From Herbaspirillum sp. CF444 (GTDB lineage: Bacteria > Pseudomonadota > Gammaproteobacteria > Burkholderiales > Burkholderiaceae_D), in assembly GCF_000282135.1 (NCBI RefSeq), contig NZ_AKJW01000080.1, forward strand, positions 1 through 64,000: DNA of 64,000 nucleotides, read 5' to 3'. Positions 1 to 8,329 of the stretch are shown here, piece after piece (positions within the stretch are counted from its first letter, which is position 1; the number at the start of each line of letters is the position of its first letter). The translations under genes were made by a program, and so were the position numbers. A model generated the notes under the pieces. It was not told the DNA's origin, did no database searches, and saw only the letters and a list, made by a program, of their open reading frames with translations.

Positions 1-22
1 CTTTGTCGTAAAAAACTTTCAT
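1..22 (-). CDS. ilvC: Ketol-acid reductoisomerase, N-terminal fragment (cut by window edge)
   Basis: Only the first seven codons are inside the window, reading MKVFYDK from an ATG at 22 on the minus strand. This is the characteristic start of betaproteobacterial IlvC, the NADPH-dependent reductoisomerase that acts directly after acetolactate synthase in valine, leucine and isoleucine synthesis. A GGA-containing ribosome binding site lies just upstream. It sits 76 bp downstream of ilvH on the same strand, giving the order ilvI-ilvH-ilvC. The identification rests on seven residues plus context. Confidence 0.8.
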
Positions 23-98
23 GATTTTTCCTATTAACTAATTTTTAAAATACTAAATACTGAATTAAATACAGAGAGCTACCAACGATGGTCGTGCA

Positions 99-590
99 TC
101 AGACTTTGAGGATCCGTTCGCCGCGGCCGATACCGGAGCCGCCGGTACGAACAGTCTCAAGAATCGCCGCACGGTCGATCGAGTCGATAAACGCGTCCAG
201 CTTGCCCTTGTTGCCTGTCAATTCGATGGTGTAGGTTTTTTCGGTGACGTCGATGATGCGGCCGCGGAAGATGTCCGCAGTACGCTTCATTTCTTCACGC
301 TCTTTGCCTACGGCACGTACCTTGATCAACATCAGTTCGCGCTCGATATGCGCGCCTTCAGTCAGATCCACGACCTTCACCACCTCGATCAGGCGATTCA
401 GGTGTTTGGTGATTTGTTCAATCACGTCGTCCGAGCCGCTGGTCACGATGGTCATGCGCGACAAGGTGGCGTCTTCGGTAGGTGCAACAGTCAGAGTCTC
501 GATGTTATAGCCGCGTGCGGAGAACAGACCCACGACACGGGACAAGGCGCCGGCTTCGTTTTCCAGCAGTACAGAAACAATATGGCGCAT
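99..590 (-). CDS. ilvH: Acetolactate synthase small (regulatory) subunit
   Basis: The 163-residue product has the same length as E. coli IlvH. An N-terminal ACT domain (about residues 2-77, opening MRHIVSVLLENEAGALSRV) binds the feedback inhibitor valine, and the C-terminal domain (about 82-157) contacts and activates the catalytic subunit. It follows ilvI after only 2 bp on the same strand, so the two are translationally linked and form the heteromeric cytosolic enzyme. Nothing is missing compared with the family. Confidence 0.95.
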   Translation of the reverse strand: MRHIVSVLLENEAGALSRVVGLFSARGYNIETLTVAPTEDATLSRMTIVTSGSDDVIEQITKHLNRLIEVVKVVDLTEGAHIERELMLIKVRAVGKEREEMKRTADIFRGRIIDVTEKTYTIELTGNKGKLDAFIDSIDRAAILETVRTGGSGIGRGERILKV

Positions 591-592
591 GA

Positions 593-2311
593 TTACAGAT
601 CCTCCGAACCCAAGAGCATTTCAGTCAAACCCTTACCCGCCTTGACCATCGGCCAGACGTTTTCGGTTTGATCCGTAATGAAGTTCATGAAGACCAGCTT
701 GTCTTTCATGCCGAACGCTTCCTTGAGCGCACCGTCCACATCGCCCGGTTTCTCGATCTTCATGCCGACATGGCCAAACGACTCGGCCAGCTTGGTGAAG
801 TCGGGCAAGGAATCCATGTACGACTCGGAGTAGCGCGAACCGTAATCGATTTGCTGCCACTGGCGAACCATGCCGAGGAAACGGTTGTTCAGCAGAATGA
901 TCTTTGGCGTCAGGTGGTATTGCTTACAGGTTGCCAGCTCCTGGATGCACATCTGGATCGATGCTTCGCCGGTGATACAGGCGACGGTCGCGTCCGGATT
1001 GGCTTTTTGCACGCCCATGGCGTACGGCAAGCCGACGCCCATGGTGCCCAGGCCGCCGGAGTTGATCCAGCGGCGCGGCTTGTCGAAGCCGTAGTACTGC
1101 GCAGCCCACATCTGATGCTGGCCGACGTCGGACGTGATGAAAGCATCACCCTTGGTGATTTCCCACACGTTCTGGATCACGGCCTGCGGTTTGATGAATT
1201 CGTCCGAAGTGGCAAACTTCAGGCAATCTCGCTCGCGCCACTTGTTGATCTGCTTCCACCAGTTCGCGACGGCAGGCGCGTTCGGCTTGGTTTCGGAGGC
1301 ATCCAGCTGCGCCAGCAATTCCTGCAGCACGTCCTTGACGTTGCCGACGATGGGAATGTCGACCTTCACACGCTTGGAAATCGACGAGGGGTCGATATCG
1401 ATATGAATGATCTTGCGGGCGTTCGACGCAAAGTGCTTCGGATTGCCGATCACGCGGTCATCGAAGCGTGCGCCGATGGCGATGAGCACATCGCTGTGCT
1501 GCATGGCCATGTTGGCTTCATACGTGCCGTGCATGCCGGGCATGCCGACGAACTTGTCGCTGGTGGAACGGTAACCGCCCAAACCCATCAATGTGTTGGT
1601 GCACGGAAAACCCAGGCGATCGACCAGTTTGTTCAGCTCGGGCGCCGCATTCGCGAGGATGATGCCGCCGCCGGTGTAGATCATCGGACGTTCCGCCGTC
1701 AGCAACAGTTGCAGCGCCTTGCGGATCTGACCGGAATGGCCCTTGTCGACAGGTTTGTACGAACGCATTTCCACTGTCTTCGGATATTCATAAGCACAGG
1801 TGTGCATCGAGATATCCTTGGGAATATCGATCAGCACCGGGCCTGGACGGCCGGTTGTGGCGATATAGAATGCTTTTTTCATCGTCGCTGCGAGGTCTTT
1901 CACATCCTTCACGAGGAAGTTGTGTTTGACGCAGGGACGCGTGATGCCGACGGTATCGCATTCCTGGAAGGCGTCCTGACCGATCGCGGTCGAAGGCACC
2001 TGGCCGGAAATCACGATCATCGGGATCGAATCCATGTACGCGGTCGCCAGACCGGTCACCGCATTGGTGACGCCGGGACCGGAGGTCACGATGCAGACGC
2101 CGACTTTTTCGGAGCTGCGCGAATAGGCATCCGCTGCATGCACCGCAGCCTGCTCGTGGCGTACCAGGATGTGTTGGAATTTGTCTTGCTTGAAGATAGC
2201 GTCGTAAATATAAAGCACGGCGCCACCGGGATAGCCGAAGACGTGCTCAACGCCCTCTTCAGCCAGGCAACGGACGAGTATCTCCGCGCCGGTGAGGTTT
2301 TCTGCACTCAT
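593..2311 (-). CDS. ilvI: Acetolactate synthase large (catalytic) subunit
   Basis: This 572-residue thiamine diphosphate enzyme condenses two pyruvates to acetolactate, or pyruvate with 2-oxobutyrate. The N-terminal pyrimidine-binding domain carries the catalytic glutamate in HEQAAVHAAD (Glu53). The central nucleotide-fold domain spans about 190-330 and the C-terminal diphosphate-binding domain about 385-540. The Mg/diphosphate motif, usually GDG or GEG followed by SIQM, reads GEASIQM here (Glu449-Ala450), while the downstream LLNNRF asparagine pair is intact. An AAGGAAG ribosome binding site precedes the ATG. It heads the ilvI-ilvH-ilvC unit. Confidence 0.95.
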   Translation of the reverse strand: MSAENLTGAEILVRCLAEEGVEHVFGYPGGAVLYIYDAIFKQDKFQHILVRHEQAAVHAADAYSRSSEKVGVCIVTSGPGVTNAVTGLATAYMDSIPMIVISGQVPSTAIGQDAFQECDTVGITRPCVKHNFLVKDVKDLAATMKKAFYIATTGRPGPVLIDIPKDISMHTCAYEYPKTVEMRSYKPVDKGHSGQIRKALQLLLTAERPMIYTGGGIILANAAPELNKLVDRLGFPCTNTLMGLGGYRSTSDKFVGMPGMHGTYEANMAMQHSDVLIAIGARFDDRVIGNPKHFASNARKIIHIDIDPSSISKRVKVDIPIVGNVKDVLQELLAQLDASETKPNAPAVANWWKQINKWRERDCLKFATSDEFIKPQAVIQNVWEITKGDAFITSDVGQHQMWAAQYYGFDKPRRWINSGGLGTMGVGLPYAMGVQKANPDATVACITGEASIQMCIQELATCKQYHLTPKIILLNNRFLGMVRQWQQIDYGSRYSESYMDSLPDFTKLAESFGHVGMKIEKPGDVDGALKEAFGMKDKLVFMNFITDQTENVWPMVKAGKGLTEMLLGSEDL

Positions 2312-2836
2312 TACTACTTCCTTTCAAGGTCCATTGGAGATTGATCGGATGTTCTCTCCTGACGAAATCGTACTGATCGACTTGCTTCCTCCGGCATCCC
2401 TTCTTTGTGCGGTCACGTCATTTCTGCGCCTCAACCGTAGTGAGGTTCAAAATGCCGCTCAGCGCGACTCGTTCAGCCTTGGTGCAAGCACACCGTCACG
2501 AATTTCTCGCGCTTATGGCGCGGGTTAGAACAAACAGCTTTTCAATAAAGCGCGTCTTTAACAATCGCTACATTATGCGTAGCCACGTAAAGACCATAGA
2601 ACTTCATGTTGATGAAGCGGACTGACACGTTAATGCGTCGCATCATTTTGGTCAAGCGAATTTCTTTGAGTAAGCCGCAAAACCGCCCGGAAATTGTGCA
2701 TTTCCTATAAACACCACCACAAACAAGGGCTTTTTTGCTAGCATGCGCTCTTGTTACAAATCCGTACATTCCACCAACATGTCGGAAATGCATTCGATTC
2801 ATCTATTCCCGGCTGCACATCCACAAGCCGCATTGC
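2312..2836. other. Divergent intergenic region between ilvI and the sigma factor gene
   Basis: These 525 bp separate two divergent genes and must hold both promoters. I see no convincing coding sequence or leader peptide. The stretch is more AT-rich than its neighbours, especially 2530-2760. A small CTTCAT/ATGAAG hairpin lies at 2602-2617. A weak rightward -10-like TACAAA occurs at 2755-2760 without a good -35. No attenuator with a regulatory codon run is visible. Confidence 0.5.
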
Positions 2837-3406
2837 ATGGCAACTGACAAAGAACTCTCCGATTTTCTCGAAAATGTCGAACGCCGCGCCTTCAAGCAGG
2901 CCGTCTACGCCGTGCGCAAAGATGAAGCCGCACTCGACATCGTTCAGGATGCAATGATCAAGCTGGCCGAGAAATACGGCGACAAACCGGCCGAGGAACT
3001 GCCCCTGCTGTTCCAGCGCATCCTGCAAAACACCATCCATGACTTTTTCCGCCGGGAAAAAGTCCGCACCACCTGGGTCAGCCTCTTCTCCAGCATCGGC
3101 CGCGATACGGAAAGCCAGGAAGACTTCGACTTGCTGGAAAGCTACGAGGCAGAGGAAGGTACACAGGCAGCCGAGTCCAGCGCCGACAAGGTTGAGCGCG
3201 AGCAAACACTCGCGTTGATTGACGCCGAAGTACAAAAACTTCCGACTCGTCAACGCGAAGCCTTCCTCATGCGTTACTGGCAAGACATGGATGTCGCCGA
3301 AACAGCTGCCGCAATGGGATGTTCCGAAGGTAGCGTCAAAACCCACTGTTCTCGCGCCACACACGCTCTGGCTCAAGCACTCAGGGCTAAAGGAATCAGT
3401 TTATGA
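2837..3406 (+). CDS. ECF-type RNA polymerase sigma factor
   Basis: The start was set at the ATG at 2837 (MATDKELSDFLENVERRAF), because the reading frame upstream looks unrelated. The 189-residue protein has sigma region 2 (about 10-75, including LDIVQDAMIKLAEKY), an acidic linker (about 90-125) and region 4 (about 130-185) with LPTRQREAFLMRYWQDMDVAETA and a helix-turn-helix ending in SVKTHCSRA. It recruits core polymerase to an alternative promoter set. Its stop overlaps the next start in ATGA, so it is coupled to the DUF3619 gene. The regulon is unknown, and no matching autoregulatory promoter could be recognised. Confidence 0.88.
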   Translation: MATDKELSDFLENVERRAFKQAVYAVRKDEAALDIVQDAMIKLAEKYGDKPAEELPLLFQRILQNTIHDFFRREKVRTTWVSLFSSIGRDTESQEDFDLLESYEAEEGTQAAESSADKVEREQTLALIDAEVQKLPTRQREAFLMRYWQDMDVAETAAAMGCSEGSVKTHCSRATHALAQALRAKGISL

Positions 3407-3813
3407 ACAACAAAGAACTACAATTTGCCTACCGGGTGAAGCGTGCTCTGGACGCGAATCTGGAACACTTGCCCGAATCCACCACGCAAAGCCTGGCGGA
3501 AGCGCGTCGCGTTGCGATTGCCCGCAAGAAAAAAACCGCTCCGAAGCGCGCCATCGCGCCGCAATTTGTATTGGCCGGCGCCATGGGCGGCAGCTTCCAT
3601 GAACCGCAATCGTTTGCCTGGCTGGGCCGTCTGGGCGTCGCCATCCCGTTGCTGGCCGGCGTCTTGCTGTTTGCCGGTCTGTACGAGCACGAACACCAGC
3701 AACGCATCACCGAACTGGCGGAAATCGATGCCGGCGTCCTGTCCGACGAATTGCCGCTGTCGGCCTACCTCGATCACGGCTTCAACGCCTATCTGGCGCA
3801 GCAAGGCGAATAA
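3403..3813 (+). CDS. DUF3619 family membrane protein, possible anti-sigma partner
   Basis: The 136-residue protein has a basic N-terminal cytoplasmic half (RKKKTAPKRA at about 42-51), one hydrophobic segment (about 76-94, LGVAIPLLAGVLLFAGLYE) and a short acidic C-terminus ending DHGFNAYLAQQGE. This matches DUF3619 proteins, which in Burkholderiales habitually follow a sigma factor gene. The 4-bp ATGA overlap with the sigma gene and the single-span topology fit a membrane anti-sigma factor. That role is inferred; I see no zinc-binding HxxxCxxC motif. Confidence 0.75.
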   Translation: MNNKELQFAYRVKRALDANLEHLPESTTQSLAEARRVAIARKKKTAPKRAIAPQFVLAGAMGGSFHEPQSFAWLGRLGVAIPLLAGVLLFAGLYEHEHQQRITELAEIDAGVLSDELPLSAYLDHGFNAYLAQQGE

Positions 3814-3816
3814 TTG

Positions 3817-4497
3817 ATGGCGTGTATCCGGACTTCGATGAGCAACGCAATACGCAAGATGCTGAACCTTCCTGTTGCGGTCGTCGCCGTGCTTGCCTGC
3901 CTGGCCGGCGCGACGGCTCTCGCTCAGGGACCTTCGCCTGCACCCGCCACTGCCACTGCCCCGTCCGCATCACAACCTACTCCGTCGAAGCTGACAAAGA
4001 AGCCTGACACCAAACCGCTCTGGAACGAACTGACGCCTGTGCAGCAGCATGCGCTCGCTCCGCTCGCAGGAGAGTGGAACAAGATGACGCTCAACGGCAA
4101 GGAAAAATGGCTGGTCATCGGCAACAAATTCGCCGCCATGACACCTGCCGAGCAAGAACGCATGCAGGAACGCATGCGCGACTGGGTCAAACTGACGCCC
4201 GTACAACGCCGCTCCGTTCGCGAAAGCTATACTCGCGCCAAGAAGCTGGATGCCGACAAGAAATCGGCCCAGTGGAAGGAATACCAGCAGTTGTCGGACG
4301 AGCAAAAGAAAAAACTGTCGCAAGCCAAGTTGCCGAAGCATGTCGCTGCGTTGCCGGCGACGCAGAGCAAGGCTGCACCGACCATTCAGCTGCCTCAGGA
4401 AGCACGGGAACAGACTCTGGTACCGTCGCCGCCAACCATCGTGGCGCCGCCTGCTGCGCCGTCACCGGCACCAGCGGCGCCGGCCGAGACCAAATAA
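3817..4497 (+). CDS. DUF3106 family exported protein
   Basis: I chose the ATG at 3817, which has AAGGCG about 9 nt upstream; a later ATG at 3838 (MSNAIRKM) is an alternative with a poorer site. The 226-residue product has a signal-like hydrophobic segment ending in ALAQG. The core has the family's W-x-x-L-T-P-x-Q repeats (WNELTPVQQHALAPLAGEWN, then RMRDWVKLTPVQRRSVRE). The tail is Pro/Ala-rich low-complexity sequence. It is the third gene of the sigma/DUF3619/DUF3106 unit and is followed by a strong terminator. The fold resembles periplasmic metal-sensing helical proteins, but the function is unknown. Confidence 0.75.
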   Translation: MACIRTSMSNAIRKMLNLPVAVVAVLACLAGATALAQGPSPAPATATAPSASQPTPSKLTKKPDTKPLWNELTPVQQHALAPLAGEWNKMTLNGKEKWLVIGNKFAAMTPAEQERMQERMRDWVKLTPVQRRSVRESYTRAKKLDADKKSAQWKEYQQLSDEQKKKLSQAKLPKHVAALPATQSKAAPTIQLPQEAREQTLVPSPPTIVAPPAAPSPAPAAPAETK

Positions 4498-4550
4498 GCC
4501 GGATACGTCAGCCCGGGCAAAGTGCGACGGGCAAAAACATCGAACACCTC

Positions 4551-4591
4551 AAATGCCATGTCCGCGTGAGAATGCCGACATGGCATTTTTT
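4551..4591 (+). terminator. Intrinsic terminator of the sigma factor operon
   Basis: A perfect 12-bp stem (AAATGCCATGTC at 4551-4562 pairing with GACATGGCATTT at 4577-4588) has a 14-nt loop and runs into a six-T tract. It lies 54 bp after the DUF3106 stop. Confidence 0.85.
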
Positions 4592-4705
4592 CATGGCGGA
4601 CACAAATGACGCCGCGTATGATGACCCCCTCATGCCGCCTGGCGCATGACTTAGCATGACTTAATCCGCCGCACGTCCGATTCATCATCGATAGAAGAGA
4701 TCGCC

Positions 4706-5248
4706 TTGAGCGCCACATTGAACAGCACATCGAACCAGCAGGCATCGCCGCCCACGATGCCCACGCCCTCCCTCCGACGCCGCCTGTGCAGCATGCTGTA
4801 TGAATCCATGCTGCTGTTCGGGGTGCTGTTCATCTCGGCCTGGCTGTTCTCCACCCTGCTGCAGCAACGCCATGCCCTGTATCTGCGCCACGCGCTGGAA
4901 AGCTGGCTGTTCATCATCCTGGGGCTGTATTTCGTCTGGTTCTGGACCCATGGCGGTCAGACGCTGGCGATGAAAACATGGCGCATCCGGCTGGTCGGCA
5001 ATGACGGCTCGCCGGTCGGCACGCTGCGCGCGCTCGGCCGCTTCCTGCTGAGCTGGCTGTGGTTCATACCCGGTCTTGCGCTGGCCTGGGTCCTGGGCGC
5101 CAAAAACTGGATGCTGATAGGGATTCCCGTCGCCAACCTCATCGCCTGGGCCGGGCTGATCTATCTCGACCCGCAGCGCCAGTTCCTGCATGACAGGATT
5201 GCCGGCACCCGCATCGTCGATCTGAATCCCCGGAAAAAGAAGCAATAA
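4706..5248 (+). CDS. RDD family integral membrane protein
   Basis: The 180-residue protein has the RDD pattern: an Arg-rich start to the first helix (PSLRRRLCSMLYESMLLFGVL) and an Asp-containing segment near the end (IYLDPQRQFLHDRIAGTRIV). Three or four transmembrane helices lie at about 29-52, 64-82, 113-133 and 137-153. The frame opens at a TTG at 4706 with AGAAGAGA upstream; an ATG at 4757 (MPTPSLRRR) is the alternative start and lacks a good ribosome site. RDD proteins are small membrane proteins, some linked to ion exchange. No specific role can be given here. Confidence 0.75.
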   Translation: MSATLNSTSNQQASPPTMPTPSLRRRLCSMLYESMLLFGVLFISAWLFSTLLQQRHALYLRHALESWLFIILGLYFVWFWTHGGQTLAMKTWRIRLVGNDGSPVGTLRALGRFLLSWLWFIPGLALAWVLGAKNWMLIGIPVANLIAWAGLIYLDPQRQFLHDRIAGTRIVDLNPRKKKQ

Positions 5249-5324
5249 GGCCTCTCTGAAACAAAACGGTCATGCAATCCTGTTACGCTAGACATTTCGT
5301 CCATCTTCACGAGGCCGCCGCTGC

Positions 5325-6257
5325 ATGATCGCCCGCATCGCCAGAACCTTGCTGCTCACCCAATTTGGCGTTGGCATTCTGTTCTATCTCCTGCTCGTCA
5401 AGCTGCACGTCACCAACGTTCCTCTTGCGATCATCCTCAGCATCGCACTGGTCGCCTTGTTTCGTGCGTCCATCACGGCGAATAGTTTTTTTCTGACATG
5501 GCCGTATCGTGCCAAATCCGCCCATACGCCAGAGCTGACCTGGCCGGGCATTTTCAGGTTATTTGCCGGCGAATACTGCGCCACCATGGTGTGCTCGTCC
5601 TGGGGCATGCCCTTTCAGCGTTTCGACAAACGCATCTTCACCGACACGACATCCCTGCCGGTCTTGCTGATTCACGGCTACGGTTGCAACAGCGGCTACT
5701 GGCACTGGATGAGCCAGGCGCTCAGCGAAGCCCACATCACCCACTACGCCGTGGACATGGAGCCGGTCTTCGGCAGCATTGACGGCTATGCTCCGCTGGT
5801 GCACGAAGCGGTGCAACGGCTGGTCCTGGAGAGCGGCCAAGACAAGATCGTCATCGTCGCCCACAGCATGGGCGGCCTGGCGGCGCGCGCCTATCTCCGC
5901 GATCATGGCCACATCAATATCGCCAAGGTCATCACGCTGGGCACGCCGCATCACGGCACCACCATCGCCAACTTCGGCATCGGCATCAATTGCGGCGAAA
6001 TGAACTGGCTCGGCCGCGCCGAAGAAGGCACCAGCAGCGAATGGCTGCACAAACTGGCCGCCACGGAAAATCCCGCCACGCGGGCCGTGATCCTGTCGGT
6101 CTATTCCCATCACGACAATATCGTGTCGCCGCAAATATCCTCTCACCTGCCCGGCGCGGAAAACATCCCCATCAGCGGCATCGGACACGTCGCCCTGGCG
6201 CTCGATCCGACCATCCAGGCGCTCGTCATCGAAGAAATCCACAAGGCCGACAAATAA
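5325..6257 (+). CDS. Membrane-anchored alpha/beta hydrolase (lipase/esterase-like)
   Basis: The 310-residue protein begins with two hydrophobic segments (about 8-25 and 33-50), suggesting membrane anchoring. It continues as an alpha/beta hydrolase with an oxyanion-hole region LLIHGYG (114-120), the nucleophile elbow AHSMGG (Ser181), a likely acid in YSHHDNIVSP and a likely catalytic histidine in GIGHVALA. This layout matches triacylglycerol lipase or PGAP1-like esterases, which cleave acyl esters. It is a single gene running toward the leftward lipoprotein gene. The substrate is not predictable. Confidence 0.8.
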   Translation: MIARIARTLLLTQFGVGILFYLLLVKLHVTNVPLAIILSIALVALFRASITANSFFLTWPYRAKSAHTPELTWPGIFRLFAGEYCATMVCSSWGMPFQRFDKRIFTDTTSLPVLLIHGYGCNSGYWHWMSQALSEAHITHYAVDMEPVFGSIDGYAPLVHEAVQRLVLESGQDKIVIVAHSMGGLAARAYLRDHGHINIAKVITLGTPHHGTTIANFGIGINCGEMNWLGRAEEGTSSEWLHKLAATENPATRAVILSVYSHHDNIVSPQISSHLPGAENIPISGIGHVALALDPTIQALVIEEIHKADK

Positions 6258-6283
6258 AAAACCCGCATGCGAAGATGCGGGTT
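6256..6283 (-). terminator. Intrinsic terminator of the small lipoprotein gene
   Basis: A 9-bp stem (AACCCGCAT at 6260-6268 with ATGCGGGTT at 6275-6283) has a 6-nt loop. Read leftward it is followed by a run of Us encoded at 6256-6260. It lies just past the stop of the leftward lipoprotein gene and touches the stop of the rightward hydrolase gene. Confidence 0.8.
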
Positions 6284-6317
6284 GTCGATGATTGTTGCCT
6301 GTCTCGGCTGAAAGCGA

Positions 6318-6653
6318 TTACTTCTTGGCGTCTTGCGCCGCATCCTGAATTTTCTGCCCGGCAGCCTCGATCTTTTCGCCCGCCTTTTGCGCAAGATTCT
6401 TGGCTTCGTCCTTGGCGTTGGCGACGGCCTGGTCGAGCTTCTGGCCGGCTTCGCTGGCCGTTCCTTGCACCTTCTCCTGCGCCTTGTCGGCGGCGACGTT
6501 GGCCTGGTCTCCGGCGTTCTTCACGGCGCTGTCGATTTGTTTGCCCATCGTCTCTGCCGGGCCGGGCGTATCCTCTTTTTTCTGACAGGCGGATACCGCC
6601 AATGCCACTGCGCCGATCGCCAACACGGCGCTCATCAATTTAGCGAATTTCAT
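6318..6653 (-). CDS. Small Ala/Lys-rich predicted lipoprotein
   Basis: The start at 6653 is chosen because AAAGGA precedes it and it directly opens a lipoprotein signal (MKFAKLMSAVLAIGAVALAV) ending in lipobox VSAC, with the lipidated Cys at 23. The mature part of about 88 residues is low-complexity, helix-forming, rich in Ala, Lys, Glu, Gln and Asp, with repeats such as AGDQANVAADKAQEK and AGEKIEAAGQKI. It resembles LEA-like or YtfJ/CsbD-type helical stress proteins in composition only. It is probably a lipid-anchored envelope protein of unknown function. Confidence 0.75.
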   Translation of the reverse strand: MKFAKLMSAVLAIGAVALAVSACQKKEDTPGPAETMGKQIDSAVKNAGDQANVAADKAQEKVQGTASEAGQKLDQAVANAKDEAKNLAQKAGEKIEAAGQKIQDAAQDAKK

Positions 6654-6788
6654 CTTTATCCTTTCAAAATCAACATGTCCGGGAACACCCTGCGGCACGA
6701 TAGCACGCCGGCGCAGCTCGGCAATCTCTGACCGTTCAAAACGGTAAAGATTTCTTCCTGAAACAATCGAATTTCTGACGCGTTGCCG

Positions 6789-7643
6789 TTATTCCATCAA
6801 CGCCAGTTCGTCATCCGTAAAACCCGCGGCGCGGCGCGCACTCATATTGAACGGCCCCCGCATCACCGGCGCCTTGAACTCCACCGACAAGGCCGCAAAG
6901 GTGGCGATCGGATCAAGACCGCGCCGCTCGCACAGCCAACCGTACCAGCGGTTGCCGATGGCCACATGGCCGATCTCGTCGCACAGGATGATGTCGAGAA
7001 TATCCGCCGCAGCCTGATCCCCGGCCTGCGCCAGTTTATTGCGCACCGGCGGCGCAGCGTCCAGGCCGCGCGCTTCCATCGTCCGCGGCACGAGAGCGAT
7101 GCGGGCAAGAATGTCGGACCGTGTTTTCTCGGCCATGTCCCACAGGCTGTTATGCGCCGGGAAATCGCCGTAGGAATAGCCGAGCACCTGTAAATGCGCC
7201 GCCAGCAAGGAAAAGTGATACGCCTCCTCGCTCGCCACCTGCAGCCAGTCGGCATAAAACGCCTGCGGCATGTCCGGAAAACGCCAGATCGCATCCAGCG
7301 CCAGATTGATGGCATTGAATTCGATATGCGCCAGCGCATGAATCAGGGCGGCGCGCCCCTCTTCCGTGCGCATGGAGCGATGCGTCACCTGCAACGGCGG
7401 CACCAGCTCCGGACGCGCGGGCCGGCCCGGGATGACGGCGCCCTCCGCGGACAAGGCCGCGCCGCTATCCAGCGCCAGGCGCCCGGCATGCCAGTCGCTC
7501 GCCAAAGCCTTGACGCCGGCGACCTTCATGGCGCTTTCGGTCTGAACCAGGCAATGCAAGGCGCCCCGGCGCAGTTCGGCGCCGGCAAACAACTTGTCGT
7601 CCGGCAAATTGGCGCTCAACGGCGCGTTCAAAGGTGAATTCAT
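6789..7643 (-). CDS. DUF455 ferritin-like domain protein
   Basis: The start at 7643 (MNSPLNAPLSANLPDDKL) is preferred; the longer frame upstream runs into the divergent promoter region. The 284-residue product shows the DUF455 signature of a ferritin-like four-helix bundle with paired acidic/His metal ligands: HALAHIEFNAINLALDA, VASEEAYHFSLLAAHL and CDEIGHVAIGNRWY. These are consistent with a di-iron site of the kind found in MiaE-like and ferritin-like oxidoreductases. It diverges from the gamma carbonic anhydrase gene. The reaction is unknown. Confidence 0.8.
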   Translation of the reverse strand: MNSPLNAPLSANLPDDKLFAGAELRRGALHCLVQTESAMKVAGVKALASDWHAGRLALDSGAALSAEGAVIPGRPARPELVPPLQVTHRSMRTEEGRAALIHALAHIEFNAINLALDAIWRFPDMPQAFYADWLQVASEEAYHFSLLAAHLQVLGYSYGDFPAHNSLWDMAEKTRSDILARIALVPRTMEARGLDAAPPVRNKLAQAGDQAAADILDIILCDEIGHVAIGNRWYGWLCERRGLDPIATFAALSVEFKAPVMRGPFNMSARRAAGFTDDELALME

Positions 7644-7734
7644 GCAAGCAGCGGTAAAATGACGGGTTGATGCAACACAGTCCGTCCCAATATGGGTGTC
7701 TGTGTTCTCGATTAACCGAGGAGACAATTTTATT

Positions 7735-8259
7735 ATGGCAATTTACAAGTTGGAACAAGACACGCCGGAAATCGCGGAAACCGCCTACGTCGCCGAGTCG
7801 GCCGTCGTGGTCGGCAAGGTCAGGCTCGAAGAGCATGCCAGCGTCTGGTTCAACGTCAGTATCCGCGGCGACAACGAACTGATCACCATCGGCGAAAACA
7901 GCAACGTCCAGGAAGGTGCAGTATTGCACACTGACGTCGGTTATCCGATGCACATCGGCAAGAACGTCACTGTCGGCCACCAGGCCATGCTGCACGGCTG
8001 CACCATCGGCGAAGGCGCACTGATCGGCATCCAGGCCATCGTGCTCAACGGCGCCAGGATCGGCAAGAACAGCCTGGTCGGCGCAGGCGCACTAGTCACC
8101 GAAGGCAAGGAGTTCCCGGAAAACTCCCTGATCATCGGTTCGCCCGCCAAAGCCGTGCGCACCTTGACGGAAGAAGATATCGCCCGCATGCGCGCCGGCA
8201 CCGACAGCTATGTCGAACGCGCGCAGTTATTCAAAACCAGTCTCAAACGCATCGCCTGA
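7735..8259 (+). CDS. Gamma carbonic anhydrase family protein
   Basis: The start was set at the ATG at 7735 (MAIYKLEQDTPEI), preceded by GAGGAG. The 174-residue protein is a left-handed beta-helix built of hexapeptide repeats. It carries the histidines expected to bind zinc at trimer interfaces (VLHTDVGYPMHIG, then VGHQAMLHGC). Family members such as YrdA, PaaY and Cam hydrate CO2 or are metal-binding proteins without detected activity. It stands 70 bp before hslO on the same strand and may share its transcript. Confidence 0.85.
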   Translation: MAIYKLEQDTPEIAETAYVAESAVVVGKVRLEEHASVWFNVSIRGDNELITIGENSNVQEGAVLHTDVGYPMHIGKNVTVGHQAMLHGCTIGEGALIGIQAIVLNGARIGKNSLVGAGALVTEGKEFPENSLIIGSPAKAVRTLTEEDIARMRAGTDSYVERAQLFKTSLKRIA

Positions 8260-8329
8260 CGCGTCATCAAAACAAGGCACTCGACACGATGCGGTATCTG
8301 CCGCCCCTCGTGAGCATTAGAAAGAAACA

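Noticed and set aside
668-2344. 558-codon plus-strand open frame opposite ilvI
   Set aside because: It is antisense to a complete, well-conserved gene and its translation has no domain pattern; long antisense frames are expected in GC-rich coding DNA.
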